Shown: positions 22,311 through 35,330, counted from the first letter of the stretch. The stretch is DNA of 64,000 bases from Punica granatum (GCF_007655135.1 NC_045127.1:39319538-39383537), one strand, 5' to 3'. Numbers and translations: made by a program. The notes: a model not told the origin generated them from the sequence alone.

Positions 22311-24028
22311 TGTTGGGAATTGGTGTATGCCCTAGAGGCAATCTATAATCAGTTCTGTAATATGATATCTATTTCATTATATTACGAGGCATATCTGTTA
22401 TTGTGTAAATTGCGCTAAATATGATTTTACACAATAATGTCCTTGGAATAGTAGGTTCAATAGGCATCAAGTGTGACTTGATTGTGAGATCCTATAATTA
22501 CTGAACATTATTCCTAAATGTCCATAGTCAAAGTATTATCGTTAATTAGGACAACGGTAATACGGTTAGACTAGTGTGAGTGTTGATTGATGACCAAATC
22601 TCATAGGTCATGGATATGGAGATATCAAATCACACCACATGTATACATTAAGAGTAATGTGTATTGGACTGACCCGCCATGAGATTGCTACATGGGTTGT
22701 TGCGTGACTGTCATTAGTATATCTCAAAGTGACTATAGTGTAATGGTCCTTTGACTTGAGGTCACCATGGATTCCTACGTGTAATGTCGTATATTTTGAT
22801 ACTGTCAAACGCCACCGTAACTGGCTGGTTATAAAGATAGTTATTGGGTATGCCACAAAGCATGGAAAAGAATGTGAGTGACCAAGATAGGATTTGTCCC
22901 TCCTACAAAACGGGAGCGATATCTCACGGCCACTTGGTGGTTAAGTCTAAAAGTGTATGCATACCCAAATGAGTCGATATAACGATATCGAGCTCATTTG
23001 TTCTGATAGACTTAACCGGTAAACCAAGAAAGAGAAATATTGAGCCATACAAGGATGTCATCGACCATGCCTTGGGCTCAATAGAGATATAGGGGACAAT
23101 GGATTATATTACACGGTAATATAGGTCACGAGGTTCGTCGAGAAATTGACTTTTAGATTACTTGAGTAACAGTGATGCATTGCTAGATGCCGCTCACTGT
23201 TTGTAATATTGAAATAGAGATTTTGATATTACTGTCAACGTAATTGGGAACCTACAGGGTCACACACGACGACTAAATTGACGAGATATTTTGAAACAAA
23301 TAAAATCGTCTAATAGAGATTAGATGATTTAGGTGCGACCAATTAATCGGATATTTAATGAGATTAAATTTACCGATTAATTAGACCCGATTTATTTGAT
23401 TTAATGGTGTGCTAAGTGGCTATTTTTATTGAACCACTTGGAGTCTATTATATGGTAACACATGGGCCAATTGTATAATGACACTTAGCCATGCACTTGG
23501 CTCTTGAAATTCTTAATTTCTCTTATCCCACATCGGTGGGACAAGCAAATTGCCCCATCCTCAAGCCTATATATATGTGTATATATATGGCAGTAAGTAT
23601 GGGTAACAGGGTATGCATATATATGTGATATATATGTATGCATAAGTATATATATAGATATATATAAAACGCACTCATATAAGTGCTCAGATATATATAG
23701 TGCGTGCATATGTGTATGTATATAATAATTTGGGTTGAATTGTTCAATCCAAATTAGGTCCATTAGTCTGAAAAATTTCGGGTGTCGCATTAGTGTTTCT
23801 TTCGAGTGTTGGTCGCTAGCACCGCCGATCTCGAAGACTCGTCGACAAAGTCGGTGTGGACACCGGTAGAGGCGTCACGCGTGGGACGCTTGGTCGACAA
23901 TTTTAAATATTCCAGGTACGCTTTTATTTACTCTTATTCTTCTAGTAGGTCTTGGAATTAGTTTCACGGGTAGGAAATTTTGAATTTCTGTTCCTTTTTC
24001 GCTTCCGTTGCGCCCCGTGGAACTAGCA
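22311..24028 (+). repeat. 3' LTR of copia B
   Basis: 1718 bp, gap-free match to 15925-17642. Differences noticed: a/g near 22408, a/g near 22701 and t/c near 23988. A second USE/TATA pair is at 23525-23575. Confidence 0.97.
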
Positions 24029-24033
24029 GAAAC

Positions 24034-24895
24034 AAGCACCTAAGCAGTGGCACGAAAAATTCGGTAATACAATGATTTCCAATGGATTTAAGATCAATGG
24101 GTGTGATAAATATGTATACATTAAAGAGACAGAAAATAGTTACGTCATTTTATGTCTCTACGTGGATGACATACTTATTGTTGGTATTGATGATAGAATG
24201 ATCAAATCTACGAAGAATATGCTGAATTCGAGATTTGACATGAAATATATGAGACTCGTTGATGTGATTTTAGGAATTAAAATCATGAGAACATCAAATG
24301 GACTAATTTTGAGTCAATCACACTACATAGATAAACTTTAGCAAAAATGATTCTGGAATTTCAAAAACTCCAATAAACAATAATCTTCATCTATCAAATA
24401 ATAGATGAGAGAGTATATCTCAGTTAGAATACTCACGGATCATTGGAAGTCTAATGTATCTGATGAGTTGTATTAGGCCGGATATTGCATACTCGGTTAG
24501 TAGACTTAGCAAATATACGAGTAATCCGAGTGGGGACCATTGGAAGGCAATTGTCAAGGTACTCAGATACCTTAGGTACACTCGAGATTACGGGCTACAC
24601 TATATTAGATATCCAGCTGTCCTAGAGGGGTACAATGATGCAAACTGGATATCTGATATAACGGATTCAAAACCACTAGTGGATATGTGTTCACACTAGC
24701 AGGTGCAACAGTGTCATGATAGTCCTCCAAACAAACTGTTATCGCTAGATCCACAATGGAATCTGAGTTTATTGCTCTAGATAAATGTGGAGAAGAAGCT
24801 GAACGGCTGCGCCATTTTCTAGAGGACATTCATGAATGGAAAAAACCTATGCCACCAATTTGTATCTACTGTGATAGTCAAACGGCAATTGGAAT

Positions 24896-24934
<39 letters not shown>

Positions 24935-25066
24935 ACGTCGTAGACATAATACTATTAGACAACTGATCTCAACTGAAATTATATTTATTGACTACGTGCG
25001 GTCAAAGGATAATATAGCGGATCCACTAACCAAAGGGTTAAGTAAAGAGCAGTTTGAGAAGTTGTA
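24034..25066 (+). pseudogene. Copia A pol, 3' part (rest of RT, RNase H)
   Basis: Continues the reverse transcriptase cut at 15924, with an intact LYVDDILIVG catalytic motif near 24150. The frame breaks after HYIDKL at 24341 and recovers at [15 protein letters not shown] near 24460. RNase H motifs follow: DANWISD, ESEFIALD (from 24756) and YCDSQTAIGMAQ, ending IADPLTKGL near 25040. About 560 bp of untranslated sequence leads to the 3' LTR. Confidence 0.88.
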
Positions 25067-25627
25067 AAAGGGAATGGGTCTAAAGCCCATTAGAGGAAAT
25101 GTTTTATAGCGGACACCCAACCTAGTTGACTAGAGATCCCAAAATCTAGGTTCAATGGGACAACCAAGTTATAGAACCGAATTAAATCATTATGGGGAGA
25201 AAATCTCTGGACCATTCATTGATGAAACAGTGATAAACGGATAAGACCAACACTTTAAATTGCTTTAATGATATGTGAAATCACATATGTGAGAGAGAAG
25301 TGGGGCCGTTTCAAAGGAGAATTTATATGGACTTAATTTTTCAGAAACTCTTGCAGAACCAGGATGGTGTTCCATGACCAAAATGGACACAACAATGAGA
25401 ACCGAAAGGAAGTTAGTTGATTTCTATGTGAGGTATGTGTCATCTTTACACAAAATAACATAACAGTTCAAGGATATCATGTCTACTAGACAACTAGTAA
25501 AGTACATGCATTTCATAAGGGATGGTTCAAGGGTGGTGACACATACCTATCCTATGTAGGGTTCAACTATTGAACACTCTTAGTGAGTTAAAAAAAATTA
25601 ATTTTTTTTTTCATTCATATGGGGGAT

Positions 25628-26241
25628 TGTTGGAAAATTATGGCATTGGTGAATGAGAAATTGTTTCTCATTAATGAAATGAATGTATTGAATAACGATT
25701 TGTGGAATTTGAAAGGATACTATCAATCCTTGAAATTGAAAGGACACCATTAATTGTTGTGAATTGAACGGTACCGTCAATTGCAAGGAATTGAAAAAAC
25801 ACCATCAATTATATAACCATCATCAATAGCATGTATTCATTGATCGATTGTCTATAAATTATAAATTCCCGTCATTTTTTTTTCATAAGAAAGAGAATTG
25901 CATAGTTAAGTGAGAGTGTTAAACTTCGTTTTCTGGTTCGCTAGTGTGCGGATAGCTCGTGCTGCTAGCTGCACTCGATGCAGTTTTATCTTGGGAAACA
26001 GAAGCCCACGTGACCTCGAGCATGCCCTGAGGGGACGAATCTGTTTTAAGGGGTTTGTGTGAAACACATGACTCGGTTTTCTCGTGTCTTCTGATCTTCC
26101 GGTTTCATCTTTGTATCGGTTTGAATTTCCAAATTCTTATACTAGTGAAATTCATTTAATTTTATAATATTTTATTTATCCAACGTGCTATTTGAATTGT
26201 CTTTCAATTTTATTACTTATTACGGTTAAGTAATTCCTATA
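25628..26241 (+). repeat. 3' LTR of copia A
   Basis: 614 bp, the partner of 12360-12971 with scattered substitutions (several percent by eye). Preceded by a short purine tract (catatgggggat) and followed by the ggtca target duplication. Confidence 0.94.
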
Positions 26242-26246
26242 GGTCA

Positions 26247-29101
26247 TTGACCAATTTTTGGGGAAAATGGTCAGTGTGCATAAGGACCGGTCAGATGTAG
26301 CAGAATACAGCGGCTCAAGATAGAGTGATTTAGCATGGCTTGCGAAGGAACAAAGCTGATGATCGGTGGTTAGGAGAGAATGCCGAAGTCATGATGAATT
26401 TTTTTTTTTAAAATTTTATAAAGGAACTTATAGCCAAATATAATGATAGGAAACGAAGCGAAATAAAGAAGCGTAAAAGTCCCACTAGTAAGTATTGAAC
26501 CTAGGATACTTACGTGCCGAGTGGACATCATGTGCCACTGTATTAAGATCTCTTCCTCGAATGCATGACATTTTACTGAGATTTAAGGTTTCGAATGAAA
26601 TAACTGTTGCCCTGAAATGAGACCACTGAAAGATGACAAAGTAGTCCTAGAAATATGAAAATATTGGAAATTATTAGGGGTACTTTTTATATATAGAATG
26701 GAGATAGAGATAGTGATAGAAATAGATATACAGACATATGGATCAAATTATAAGTTTTGTGAAACATTTACATGATGTCTATAAAGAAAGAGAACCCAAT
26801 TCTACTTAAAGAAAAGTAAGAGATCCCAAAGGACATTTTTTTATGTAAGCTTTCATCTAATAAGCCTCGTGGTTTTAAAACTTTAGAGTTCTAATCGATA
26901 ATTGGCTAGGATAGATCAACTAGAAAAAACTTGATTGATTTACCCAAAAAAAAAGAAACTACATAATTGGCTGTGGTCAAAACTCCTAAAAATCCTAAAA
27001 TCACTCAAAAGAAAGATACGGTAAAAAGAAGCGTTGAGGCACTCACTTTCCAACTAAAGCCACAGGTCACATGATCTCGCTTGCATGAGCATATGTATAT
27101 ATACCCAGAAGCACCTTATTATCCAAAAATTCTTGATTAATTCACTAATTAGATCGTCTCATTAAGATGTAAAATTCTCTCAAAGTGAGCATTTTTCATT
27201 TATAGGATGCGAACTCGAGATCTTATTTTAAAGAGAATAAAAATTACTTAAATCAACCTAAGTTAGTGTTACTCGAACATATTGAAAGCTCACAAATACC
27301 CCTCCCCCTCCTCTCCCTCCGGATGTTTGCAAAAAGCAAATTGTTATTATAGGATTAATATTATCACAAATTATAAATACTGATACGGCATACCATATAT
27401 TTAATTTCCACGGTTTCGATTTATGATACGTTGTATATATATTGTCCTCCTCCGGCCATTCTCGTCCAGAGATATCCACTCATGCGAAATAATAATTAGT
27501 AGCTATCTTTCTTTATCTTTCTGTGGGAGTTGGGGGACCCTCTTATTGTTCAATATAAAGTCTTATCAACTCAGTGCACAACTCCAAGCATTTATGATCT
27601 CCAAAAAATTTTGTATAGTTTAGCAAATAAAGAAAAAGTATAAGAGATATATATATATATATATACATTAAAATGCTCACAAGAGCATGTAATTCGTAGG
27701 GTAACACGCAATTCAGTGGTTACTATATGATATGCAACCTATATGGTTTTGGTGATGAAACAAAGCTTGTCATGGTCTTCTGTCTTCACAAATAATTATA
27801 GCAATTGTTTCAAATATAAGAGATGTATAGTATAGTGGCGCACGACTTTATCTAAAATCGAGAAATTTTAATCATGCTCTCTTTATTAAGTTTATACTTT
27901 ATAGGCCTTTTTTATAATTCAAAAAGAAGGAAAAAAAAAAACGAGAGGCTCACTAACTTTAGTGAAGTGATTCTAAGGAAGACACTAATTAGCTCTAGCA
28001 GGTTGGTAATTTGGTATCACCGAATGGCAGGAAATTAGGCATGACTAGGACGGATGGAGTTTGATGTGACCTCATGAAATGAAATTGGAGAGGAAATCTT
28101 TTGGAGGATTAGCTTTGTCTGGAACGATAAGAGGCGATCCCAATCATGGGGGTAACATGTCGAACATAGGAAAGGCCCCGCCACGGCCTTCCGTCCCAAC
28201 CCCAAAATTATTGAAGTTAGTGAGGAGAGGAGAGGAGAGGAGAGGAGAGGGGCCTCCAGCTCTCATATGGGTCCATAAATGATTGGCTTCCAAAAGCCAA
28301 AGTACACCGAATGGTGCAAACTGCAATTATTCATGGCATGAATTTCAACCTCCAAGCAACTCGATCGGAGGAAATTGAAAAGGAAAAAAAAAAAGGAAAA
28401 ATATTGCAGAGAAATTCGGGATCTGTGAATTGACAAATTTCGCTATCAGTTGCTGATATTTTACCTGCATTATAGAAAATGGAAAGCAACTAAAACTAAT
28501 TTGTGGTCAGACACCCGAATAGGAATGGATCTTAACATATAAGTTGAAGAAAGAGTCTCATTATCAGAAGAGAAGATGTTGATCCGCCCCCGTAAGACAT
28601 CATTTCGTACGTACGAAAGTTTTTGTCTTTTTCTTTTACTGCAATGTGACTGGATCCCACACTTATGTCTACTGAGTGTACGTTATGGTTTCATGTTCGA
28701 AGTCAGTAATATAAGGTCTCAGCACGGAACAACCTAAATTATCAACATGCTGTAAGTTTTTTATGGTGACTATTATCCTCTCCCATGATCGGCCCAGAAT
28801 TTGGAATGATGGCCGAAACAAAGACAGAAAAGTTTAGAGGAAGTGGAATTTATTTATGGGATAAATAGCTACTAGTAATTTGAAAATTCGTACGGAAGCT
28901 TATAACGATATTTACATAGGAATTATCTCTTTAAGAGTTTGGGACCACATCCATCAAGCGGATCCATCCCTAGGAGCGCTCGAACCTAATGGTTACGCCA
29001 TATTATAATATAGCGAACACTATCGATGTAAACGAAAGTTGTTGGGGTTAAACATATAGTTTATTTTTTCTAATCAGCTTTGGGATAATGATAGTTGATA
29101 T

Positions 29102-29144
<43 letters not shown>

Positions 29145-29650
29145 ATTCATTAGTACATGTTGCATAATAATCTATCAAAAGATTACAAGGAATGGAATGT
29201 CTCTTTCTTAACATTTCTAGTGGAAAGTAATTTCTTCCCAATACTTCAAATAAAAGTCTCATGTCAACAATAATAACTCCATGCCCCTGACATCCAAACT
29301 AAAGAATTATTATAAATATCACTCAACAATAAATTGAATGTTTATTAAACAAATTTTACTCACAGATTAATTGCTCAAAATCCATTAAAAATATCTTAGG
29401 ATCAGAGTCAAGTCAATACTAAATAAGATTAATCTTAATCAATATACTTAATAGTTTTTACGAATAAAATATAATAGTAATTAAGAAAAAAAGAAAAAGA
29501 AAAAGAAAAAGAAAAAGAAGAAGCCCTCGTTGCTTCCTCCTCTCCTCCTATCATATCTGTCCTGCCTCCCCATACAACTATTTTTCCTCTTTCCCTATGT
29601 AATTGTCTCTCTGCTTCTCTCTAATTCTCTTCCATGAAACAATCTCTATA
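26247..29650. other. AT-rich intergenic DNA, no gene recognised
   Basis: No convincing coding frame. Simple repeats: (AGAGG)n at about 28220-28251, (TA)n near 27645-27665, (TA)n(GT)n at 29102-29145 and (AAAAAG)n at about 29485-29520. The (CT)-rich stretch just before 29640 is likely promoter or leader of the PADRE gene. Confidence 0.7.
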
Positions 29651-29673
29651 GTACTGTACATGTACATGTGATT

Positions 29674-29694
29674 AAGAGAGAGAGAGAGAGAGAG
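29674..29694 (+). repeat. (GA)n microsatellite in the leader of the PADRE gene
   Basis: Nine to ten GA units end a few bases before the chosen start codon at 29707. Plant 5' leaders often carry GA/CT runs, and such repeats recruit BPC/GAGA-binding factors in known cases. Confidence 0.85.
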
Positions 29695-29706
29695 GTACTA
29701 ATAGAC

Positions 29707-30252
29707 ATGGGAGCAGGAGGAGCAATGAAGAGCACAATCAAGTGCTGCATCTCCTGCATTCTCCCGTGCGGGTTCCTTGACGTGGTCCGAATCGTTCACT
29801 CGAACGGTTATGTCGAGGAGATCAGCGGTTCAATCACTGCGGCCGAGGTCATGAAGCTGCATCCGAAGCACGTGCTCAAGAAGCCCTCGTCGCCATCTGG
29901 GGAAGACGGCGACAAGGGAGTCCCCAAGATCGTGATCGTCCCGCCCGAAGCTGAACTCCAGCGGGGCGAGATTTACTTCCTCATGCCGGCCCCATCCACG
30001 CCCGATCAGAAGAACAGCCGGTCAAGAGGCTCGAGGAGGAAGAAGAGGGAACCGTCTTCGGCACCGTCGGATCGCAACCGGAGGGACAGCGGCAGCGCGG
30101 GAGCGATCTTGGTGTCTGACTTGCTTGTGTCAGATCGGTACTTGAGCGAGATACTGTCGGAGAAGATCTCCACGCAGAGGGACGGGCGACGGGGCAGAGT
30201 CGGGATATGGAGGCCGCACTTGGAGAGCATCTCAGAGACCCCAGTCGAGTAA
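29707..30252 (+). CDS. PADRE-domain (DUF4228) protein
   Basis: A single-exon frame of 181 codons. I chose the ATG at 29707 over an in-frame upstream TTG at 29668, because the intervening codons translate the GA microsatellite. The N-terminus has a Cys-rich block (KCCISCILPCG) followed by VRIVHSNGYVEEISG and the AAEVMKLHPKHVL segment typical of PADRE proteins. Then come IVPPEAELQRGEIYFLMP, an Arg/Ser-rich linker and the conserved C-terminal LLVSDRYLSEILSEK. PADRE proteins are small plant-specific proteins, many responsive to pathogens or abiotic stress; their biochemical role is not established. Gly2 follows Met1, but position 6 is Ala, so N-myristoylation is doubtful. GC content is far above the flanks. 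This is the only convincing host gene in the window. Confidence 0.9.
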   Translation: MGAGGAMKSTIKCCISCILPCGFLDVVRIVHSNGYVEEISGSITAAEVMKLHPKHVLKKPSSPSGEDGDKGVPKIVIVPPEAELQRGEIYFLMPAPSTPDQKNSRSRGSRRKKREPSSAPSDRNRRDSGSAGAILVSDLLVSDRYLSEILSEKISTQRDGRRGRVGIWRPHLESISETPVE

Positions 30253-30331
30253 ACAAATGTAATATTTCAAGTCCTCCTTTCATAAGGTTCTACCTAGGGT
30301 TACAATTTGTTCTTCTTTTGATCCGTTTCCC

Positions 30332-30353
30332 CTCTCTCTCTCTCTCTCTCTCT
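30332..30353 (+). repeat. (CT)n microsatellite downstream of the PADRE gene
   Basis: Eleven CT units in the likely 3' untranslated region. Confidence 0.85.
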
Positions 30354-30399
30354 TTGTTCTTTGTTTTTGTTTTTGTTTTGAGTATATAGAGAATAGACA

Positions 30400-32013
30400 A
30401 AGCTAATGATGGGAAATTAAAACCTGTCGTTACGAGTTGGAATTGATCGGTCACAATGTACCGGTTGAGATTTCTGATCGATTTGCACATCGAAAGTTTG
30501 CACAATATCGAGATAAGAATTAAACGAGATGATTTTTTGGTTCAATGTTGAGTATGATTTGCAAATTACACGTGTAATACTAATATCCGAAGAAATTGGG
30601 TACGTAGTTTTAGTTTCACAAGTTACATGAGTAGAAAGTTTAAATCTCCCAAGGCTTCGGAAGAGATTTCTTTTAAGTTCAGAAGCTCCATCAATGCTGT
30701 TTTCTACAAGTGTCATAACTCATAAGGCAGATTAATATAAACTCGAACACAGCAGAAATTGAGAAGTGAAGCAATCGTAATAATCCCTAACTCGGTGTTC
30801 GTCGTAGCACGATCTTCACGAGATCTATACATGAGTTACGAAATACATGTCAATTAGCAAGTACGAGTTTCTTTCGAAGTCGTTTTCCGAAATAATTTCC
30901 AGTTTGGTATAACTTTTCTTTTGAAAATTATATCAGGATTTGTTTGGACTTATTTTATAGATATATGATCCTGATAGCATATAGTATAGCCCCTTGTATT
31001 ATTCATTTATTAATTAAGTGTTATTCTGCTTTTAATTAATGTCCAGTAATTCCGGAGGACTGAAGGACACAGTCATTCTCCTGACGGGAGATCTCACTGC
31101 CTGTTGTACTCCTGCCGTATATTTTCTTCTTTATTTAATTTTTTGGGCCATTTCTTATTTTATTTAATTGGAAAAGGAAATTTAAAAAATTAACTCAGGA
31201 CTTTGCCTATTAAATAATATATTATTAATTAATATACCAAAAGAGAAAATTCAATGTAAGAAAAAGCCAAAAGCAATCAATTTTTCTTTTTTTTTCCCCT
31301 CTTTTCTATGAAAGTTAATATATAAATGAAAGAGTGTAATTCTTTTCTTTTTTATTAAAAAGTAGAAAAAGAATAAAAATATATATGGGGGAAAAGGTGA
31401 TAGTGATTGTGATGTGATGATTAATCTCGCATCGTGTAATAAAAGTGACCTTTTTATATGCCTCTTCATCAATTGGGGAATTATCAGCTACATCACAGGT
31501 GTCCATTTCCTCCTGCACCTTCGTCGACGTAATCATAACCTCATCTAATCTTGTTCTAGCTGGATGGAGTTTCTTCAACTTTTCTATTTTCTTTTTCTTT
31601 CTTGTTAATAAAAAGAAGTTGATGAGATTAATATAAGAATAGAAAATACATATTAAGCTTAAGACTTCTTAATATTTGAATCAGCCTCTTATACCACTAC
31701 ATTAGGAATTCTTTTCGTTCCTTCTTTCACTCGTGAAATAAATAATTAAAGGTAATTTTCATGATATTAATATATATATATATATATAATGCACATTTAG
31801 TCCACTAGAATTATTAATTTTTTGTATTTTAGTTCTTTTCTTTAATTTATTTTCATCCGATATTACTAAAGAGGTCCACACATCTAGTATAAAAAATTTT
31901 AATTTTAATTTCAAATAAATTGGCACATGTGATCCCACTATAGATCGAATTTAAACCACTTGTTTCTTAGGTGAGAACTCGTACATCATACGACCCCTCA
32001 TTTTTTTTTCTAT
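30400..32013. other. AT-rich intergenic DNA, no gene recognised
   Basis: Short frames here lack motifs. A (TA)n run lies at about 31770-31790. No transposon ends could be paired. Confidence 0.65.
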
Positions 32014-32438
32014 GAGTAAATTGCACTAGTGGTCCAAAAAGTTTTATAAATATTTTAATATGGTACAAAAAAAACTTTTGGCTATTTGATAGTACAAAAT
32101 ATTTCAAATTTGTTTCAGTATAGTACAAACCGTCATCTCCCCATTAACGTCGTTAAGTCGTCCTTTACAAGACTGTAAATTTTGCACCATCATGTAACTT
32201 ACGTAAAACATTTTTTACTATTAAGTTACAACTTCAAAACATTTTGCACCATCATGTAACATCCCACAAAAACCGATTATGCACAATCATCGTCGACTTG
32301 ACGGCGTCAATGACGAGATGACGGTTTGTACTATATACTAAACAACTTTGAAACATTTTGTACCATCAAGTAGCAAAAAAAATTTTATACCATATTAAAA
32401 TATTTGTAAAACTTATTGGACTACCAGTGCAACTTACC
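32014..32438. mobile_element. Small inverted-repeat element, same family as 59898-60483
   Basis: Long imperfect inverted repeats: gagtaaattgcactagtgg at the left pairs with ccagtgcaacttacc at the right. Inner arms share agtacaaaccgtcat and atgacggtttgtact. The same terminal words occur in the hairpin element at 59898. No coding capacity. The target duplication is not clear here. Confidence 0.65.
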
Positions 32439-35330
32439 ATTTTTCTTTTCATCCAATAACTTAAGTACTACACTATTCACATCATCTTACTAAAATATTT
32501 ATGAGGAAAGAACTAATTTTAGTTCCCCAATCTTTCATCGCTATCTCTTCCTGATTCTTTTTTTTATTCAATTTTTGCCTCAACGTTATACGTCTTATTT
32601 CTCATAGTTCAATTAAAGACGAATATAAATATTATGTCTAAGGGGGTGAAGTTTAAAGGTAAATTTATATTGTAAAATCAAGATGTAAAATAAGATAATT
32701 TCATTGAAATATTGATGTATTGGACAAAATTTAATAGAAATTTTGTAACTTTTCCCGATTTCAAGGGAGCGAACCCTCCCATAAAACAAATCCGTCTCTA
32801 GTTCTATAGTTCAATTTTCGTGAATAACACTGACATGACATATTTTAAAATTAATATCATTTCTTAAAAAATAAATTAATAACAATCTAAAAAATAACGC
32901 GAAACTTATAAAGCTTACTGGATACTTGAGGCATAGGCGACCTCAATTCATTGGTGTTAGCTGTTGAAAAGAGGGTGAAAACTTAAAGAGAGGGAGAGAG
33001 GCGAGGGAGGAAATGAGATTGCTGCCCCCACCGTTTGAGGTAGCTTGCCTTAGGCCTAGCTTATATATCTGCTAGTGTCTCTCTTTTCAATAGTAGCCGC
33101 CAATCAAGGGTCACATTGACGATGCTTAGCATGTTACGACCAACCTCAGAAGTGTTATTGGTGGATAATATCGAACCACAATCGCCTATTTTTTTTGTTT
33201 GCAATTTTTCCATCATTTCTTCGCAAATCCATGTGTTGGGGTTCCCAAGCCATTGTCGTTGCTAGAATTGCTTGCGTCTTAGGGGCTTACTCTCTCTCTT
33301 TCTCTCGAGTAGGTTCATGAGTTCCCTTTCATTAATTTAATTTAATTTTAATTTTGTTTTACTTTTAATATTTTTTGGAAAATATTTTTTTTATTTCAGA
33401 AGCGTCATTTGAGAATTTAATGAAAAATTGATAACCATAATTACAAGAAAAAACATTTAATGTTAAGAAAAACTAAAAGAAAATTAGAATCTTAAGAAGA
33501 AAGAATTAACAAAAAATAATTGAGGACCAAAACTAAAATTTTCTCTTAAAAAAATTGGGTGAAATACTCCTCCCACGAGGTTTTGTCAAAAGACACTTAT
33601 AAGATTGCACTTTTTCTTCCTAATTTTTTTGTCAGACCTTATTCTCAATGTTTACATGGTTTGCTTACATAAAGTTTTACGTAAAGAATATACTTAAGAA
33701 GAATAAATTTCAGTGAATCTATTGATGTTTAATATACTTAAGAATAAAAACCTTTAAATAAAGTTTTACGTAAGAATAAATCTATTGATTTAATTAGCCG
33801 TTTTACTAACAATTTTTTTTAATTAAAGTAAGAGGTAATAACTTTAAGGAATTTGCCTAAGGTTGACAACTAGAACTGTTTACGAGGCCCTCAATAAACT
33901 AGGACTGGGATTGGCACCCAGGGCCCCCCTACCCTTTTATGCTCGCTACGAGCTAGCATTTACCGCGACCTCTCCGATAAGGTAGCCCACCATCTCCTCT
34001 TTTACTTCTTGTCGTTCTCCTTTTTTATTTGTTATTTTTTAAAAAAACTTACTGTTTATATATGCAAAATTATATCTTAGCAAATTTATATAGGAAACTC
34101 GTGGTTCAATCCCAATAGCTACCTGTCTCAACGAAGTTGCGGACGACCACTTTGGTGATCTCGGGTGGTGGTGTGGCTACAAATGTGGCCCTCATCCCCA
34201 AGACATAAATTGAGTTCCCAACTTGCAGCTCCGCCCTAGATAACAAAAGGCTTCACTAGCCGTTTGCGATCTCTGATGGAGTACCTGCAATCGTGCTTTT
34301 ATATTAAACTTTCCTAATTTTCAAAAAAAAAAGAATCACTAGTACACAATTTACATGTCATTGTTCAAATGGCAAGACCAAAGTGAATTTACCATGACAC
34401 ATTGAGAGTAATATTAACAAAAAACTGAATTTGGTTAAAAAAGCAATTAAAAGATTGATGACAAAAAATTATTAGGTCAATGCGTTTTTTTATTTACAAT
34501 TGGTGGAGTGTATTATTTTCTTTAAAAGAATGGGGTGGAATATTATTTAATAACATCTTAAAGATGGAGAGTATGTACCCAGATGAAAACAGAAAAATAA
34601 TCATAGGTATTGGATGAAATTAACTGAAAAAGAAAAAAAGGCTTGAAATAGAAAAAGCATTGAAATTTATAGAAGTATGATAAAAATATAGAAAAAAATG
34701 AATAAAAATAAAAAAGCAAATAAATCTGTAGGATCAAATGTATTATTTCCATATATATATATATATATATATTTATATGTTTTTAGTTTGGGTACCCAAA
34801 TTCTTAGACAGTATAGAATGAACTCGCATATATATTTACTTAGTAAAGATAAGATAGAAATTCTCATGAAGAGTCCGAACAAAAACTAGTTAATTAGATG
34901 TAAATAATTATCAAAAAAAAGTTAATTTGATGTAAAAATTATGATTAGTCCTGAAATCCTTCAACCAAAACAGAAAAAGAAAAATGAAAAAGATAATTCG
35001 ATGCCATGACGTTAGTTTTGAGAACCATTGGTTTTGATTTAATAGGTATTGAGTTCATATGTGGGATATCCTTCTAGTTTTCCTCTTTATTCCATATTAG
35101 ATTCATGACTGTAAATATAATAAAAATAAATGTCTATCTTCCAAGCTAAGTTTATTTTTTTGGTTTTTTCCTCATAGTATTAGAAAGATTTAGGTGTCTA
35201 GTAAAGAATAAGAGGTGAAAAATAAAGGGTTACCGAAAATTTCATAAATGAAAATCGAAATTAAACTTTGTTTCTCGGCCACTACATCTCCCTACATTTA
35301 TTATCATCATTATTATCGGGAAGTATCACG
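32439..35330. other. AT-rich intergenic DNA with two GC-richer islands
   Basis: Islands near 32990-33300 and 33870-34300 have the look of non-autonomous DNA-element interiors. I could not prove termini. A (TA)n run lies near 34752-34772. No gene recognised. Confidence 0.5.

Larger units (their letters stand above)
15925..24028 (+). mobile_element. Ty1/copia retrotransposon B, young and nested in copia A
   Basis: 8104 bp, flanked by gaaac at 15920-15924 and 24029-24033. Joining the flanks restores the host RT reading LYGLK to QAPKQWHEKF, proving the site. The two 1718-bp LTRs align without gaps (offset 6386), and I count three differences. Primer site, polypurine tract and a nearly continuous gag-pol frame are present. 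Long LTRs and the gag sequence (WYRNLRIVL, KKLYVLEQP) resemble the Angela/BARE lineage; that placement is inference. About 0.2% LTR divergence implies a very recent insertion. The reading frame carries one apparent 1-nt deletion. Confidence 0.97.
12360..26241 (+). mobile_element. Ty1/copia retrotransposon A (outer element of tower A)
   Basis: The element is bounded by the 5-bp duplication ggtca at 12355-12359 and 26242-26246. Its LTRs of 612 and 614 bp both begin TGTTGGAAAATTATGG and end in cctaca or cctata. Subtracting the 8104-bp nested element and its 5-bp duplication leaves about 5.8 kb, a normal size for this superfamily. Domain order gag, protease, integrase, reverse transcriptase, RNase H on the plus strand shows Ty1/copia. 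The coding region has stops and frameshifts and the LTRs have diverged visibly, so it is an old, immobile copy. Confidence 0.95.

Noticed and set aside
29981..30283. Minus-strand frames opposite the PADRE gene
   Set aside because: Shadows of the GC-rich coding strand; no motif.
32505..33550. Possible third Mutator-like element
   Set aside because: Ends (ttttagttccccaatc and its rough inverse ggaccaaaactaaaatt) are only weakly complementary and no direct duplication was found.
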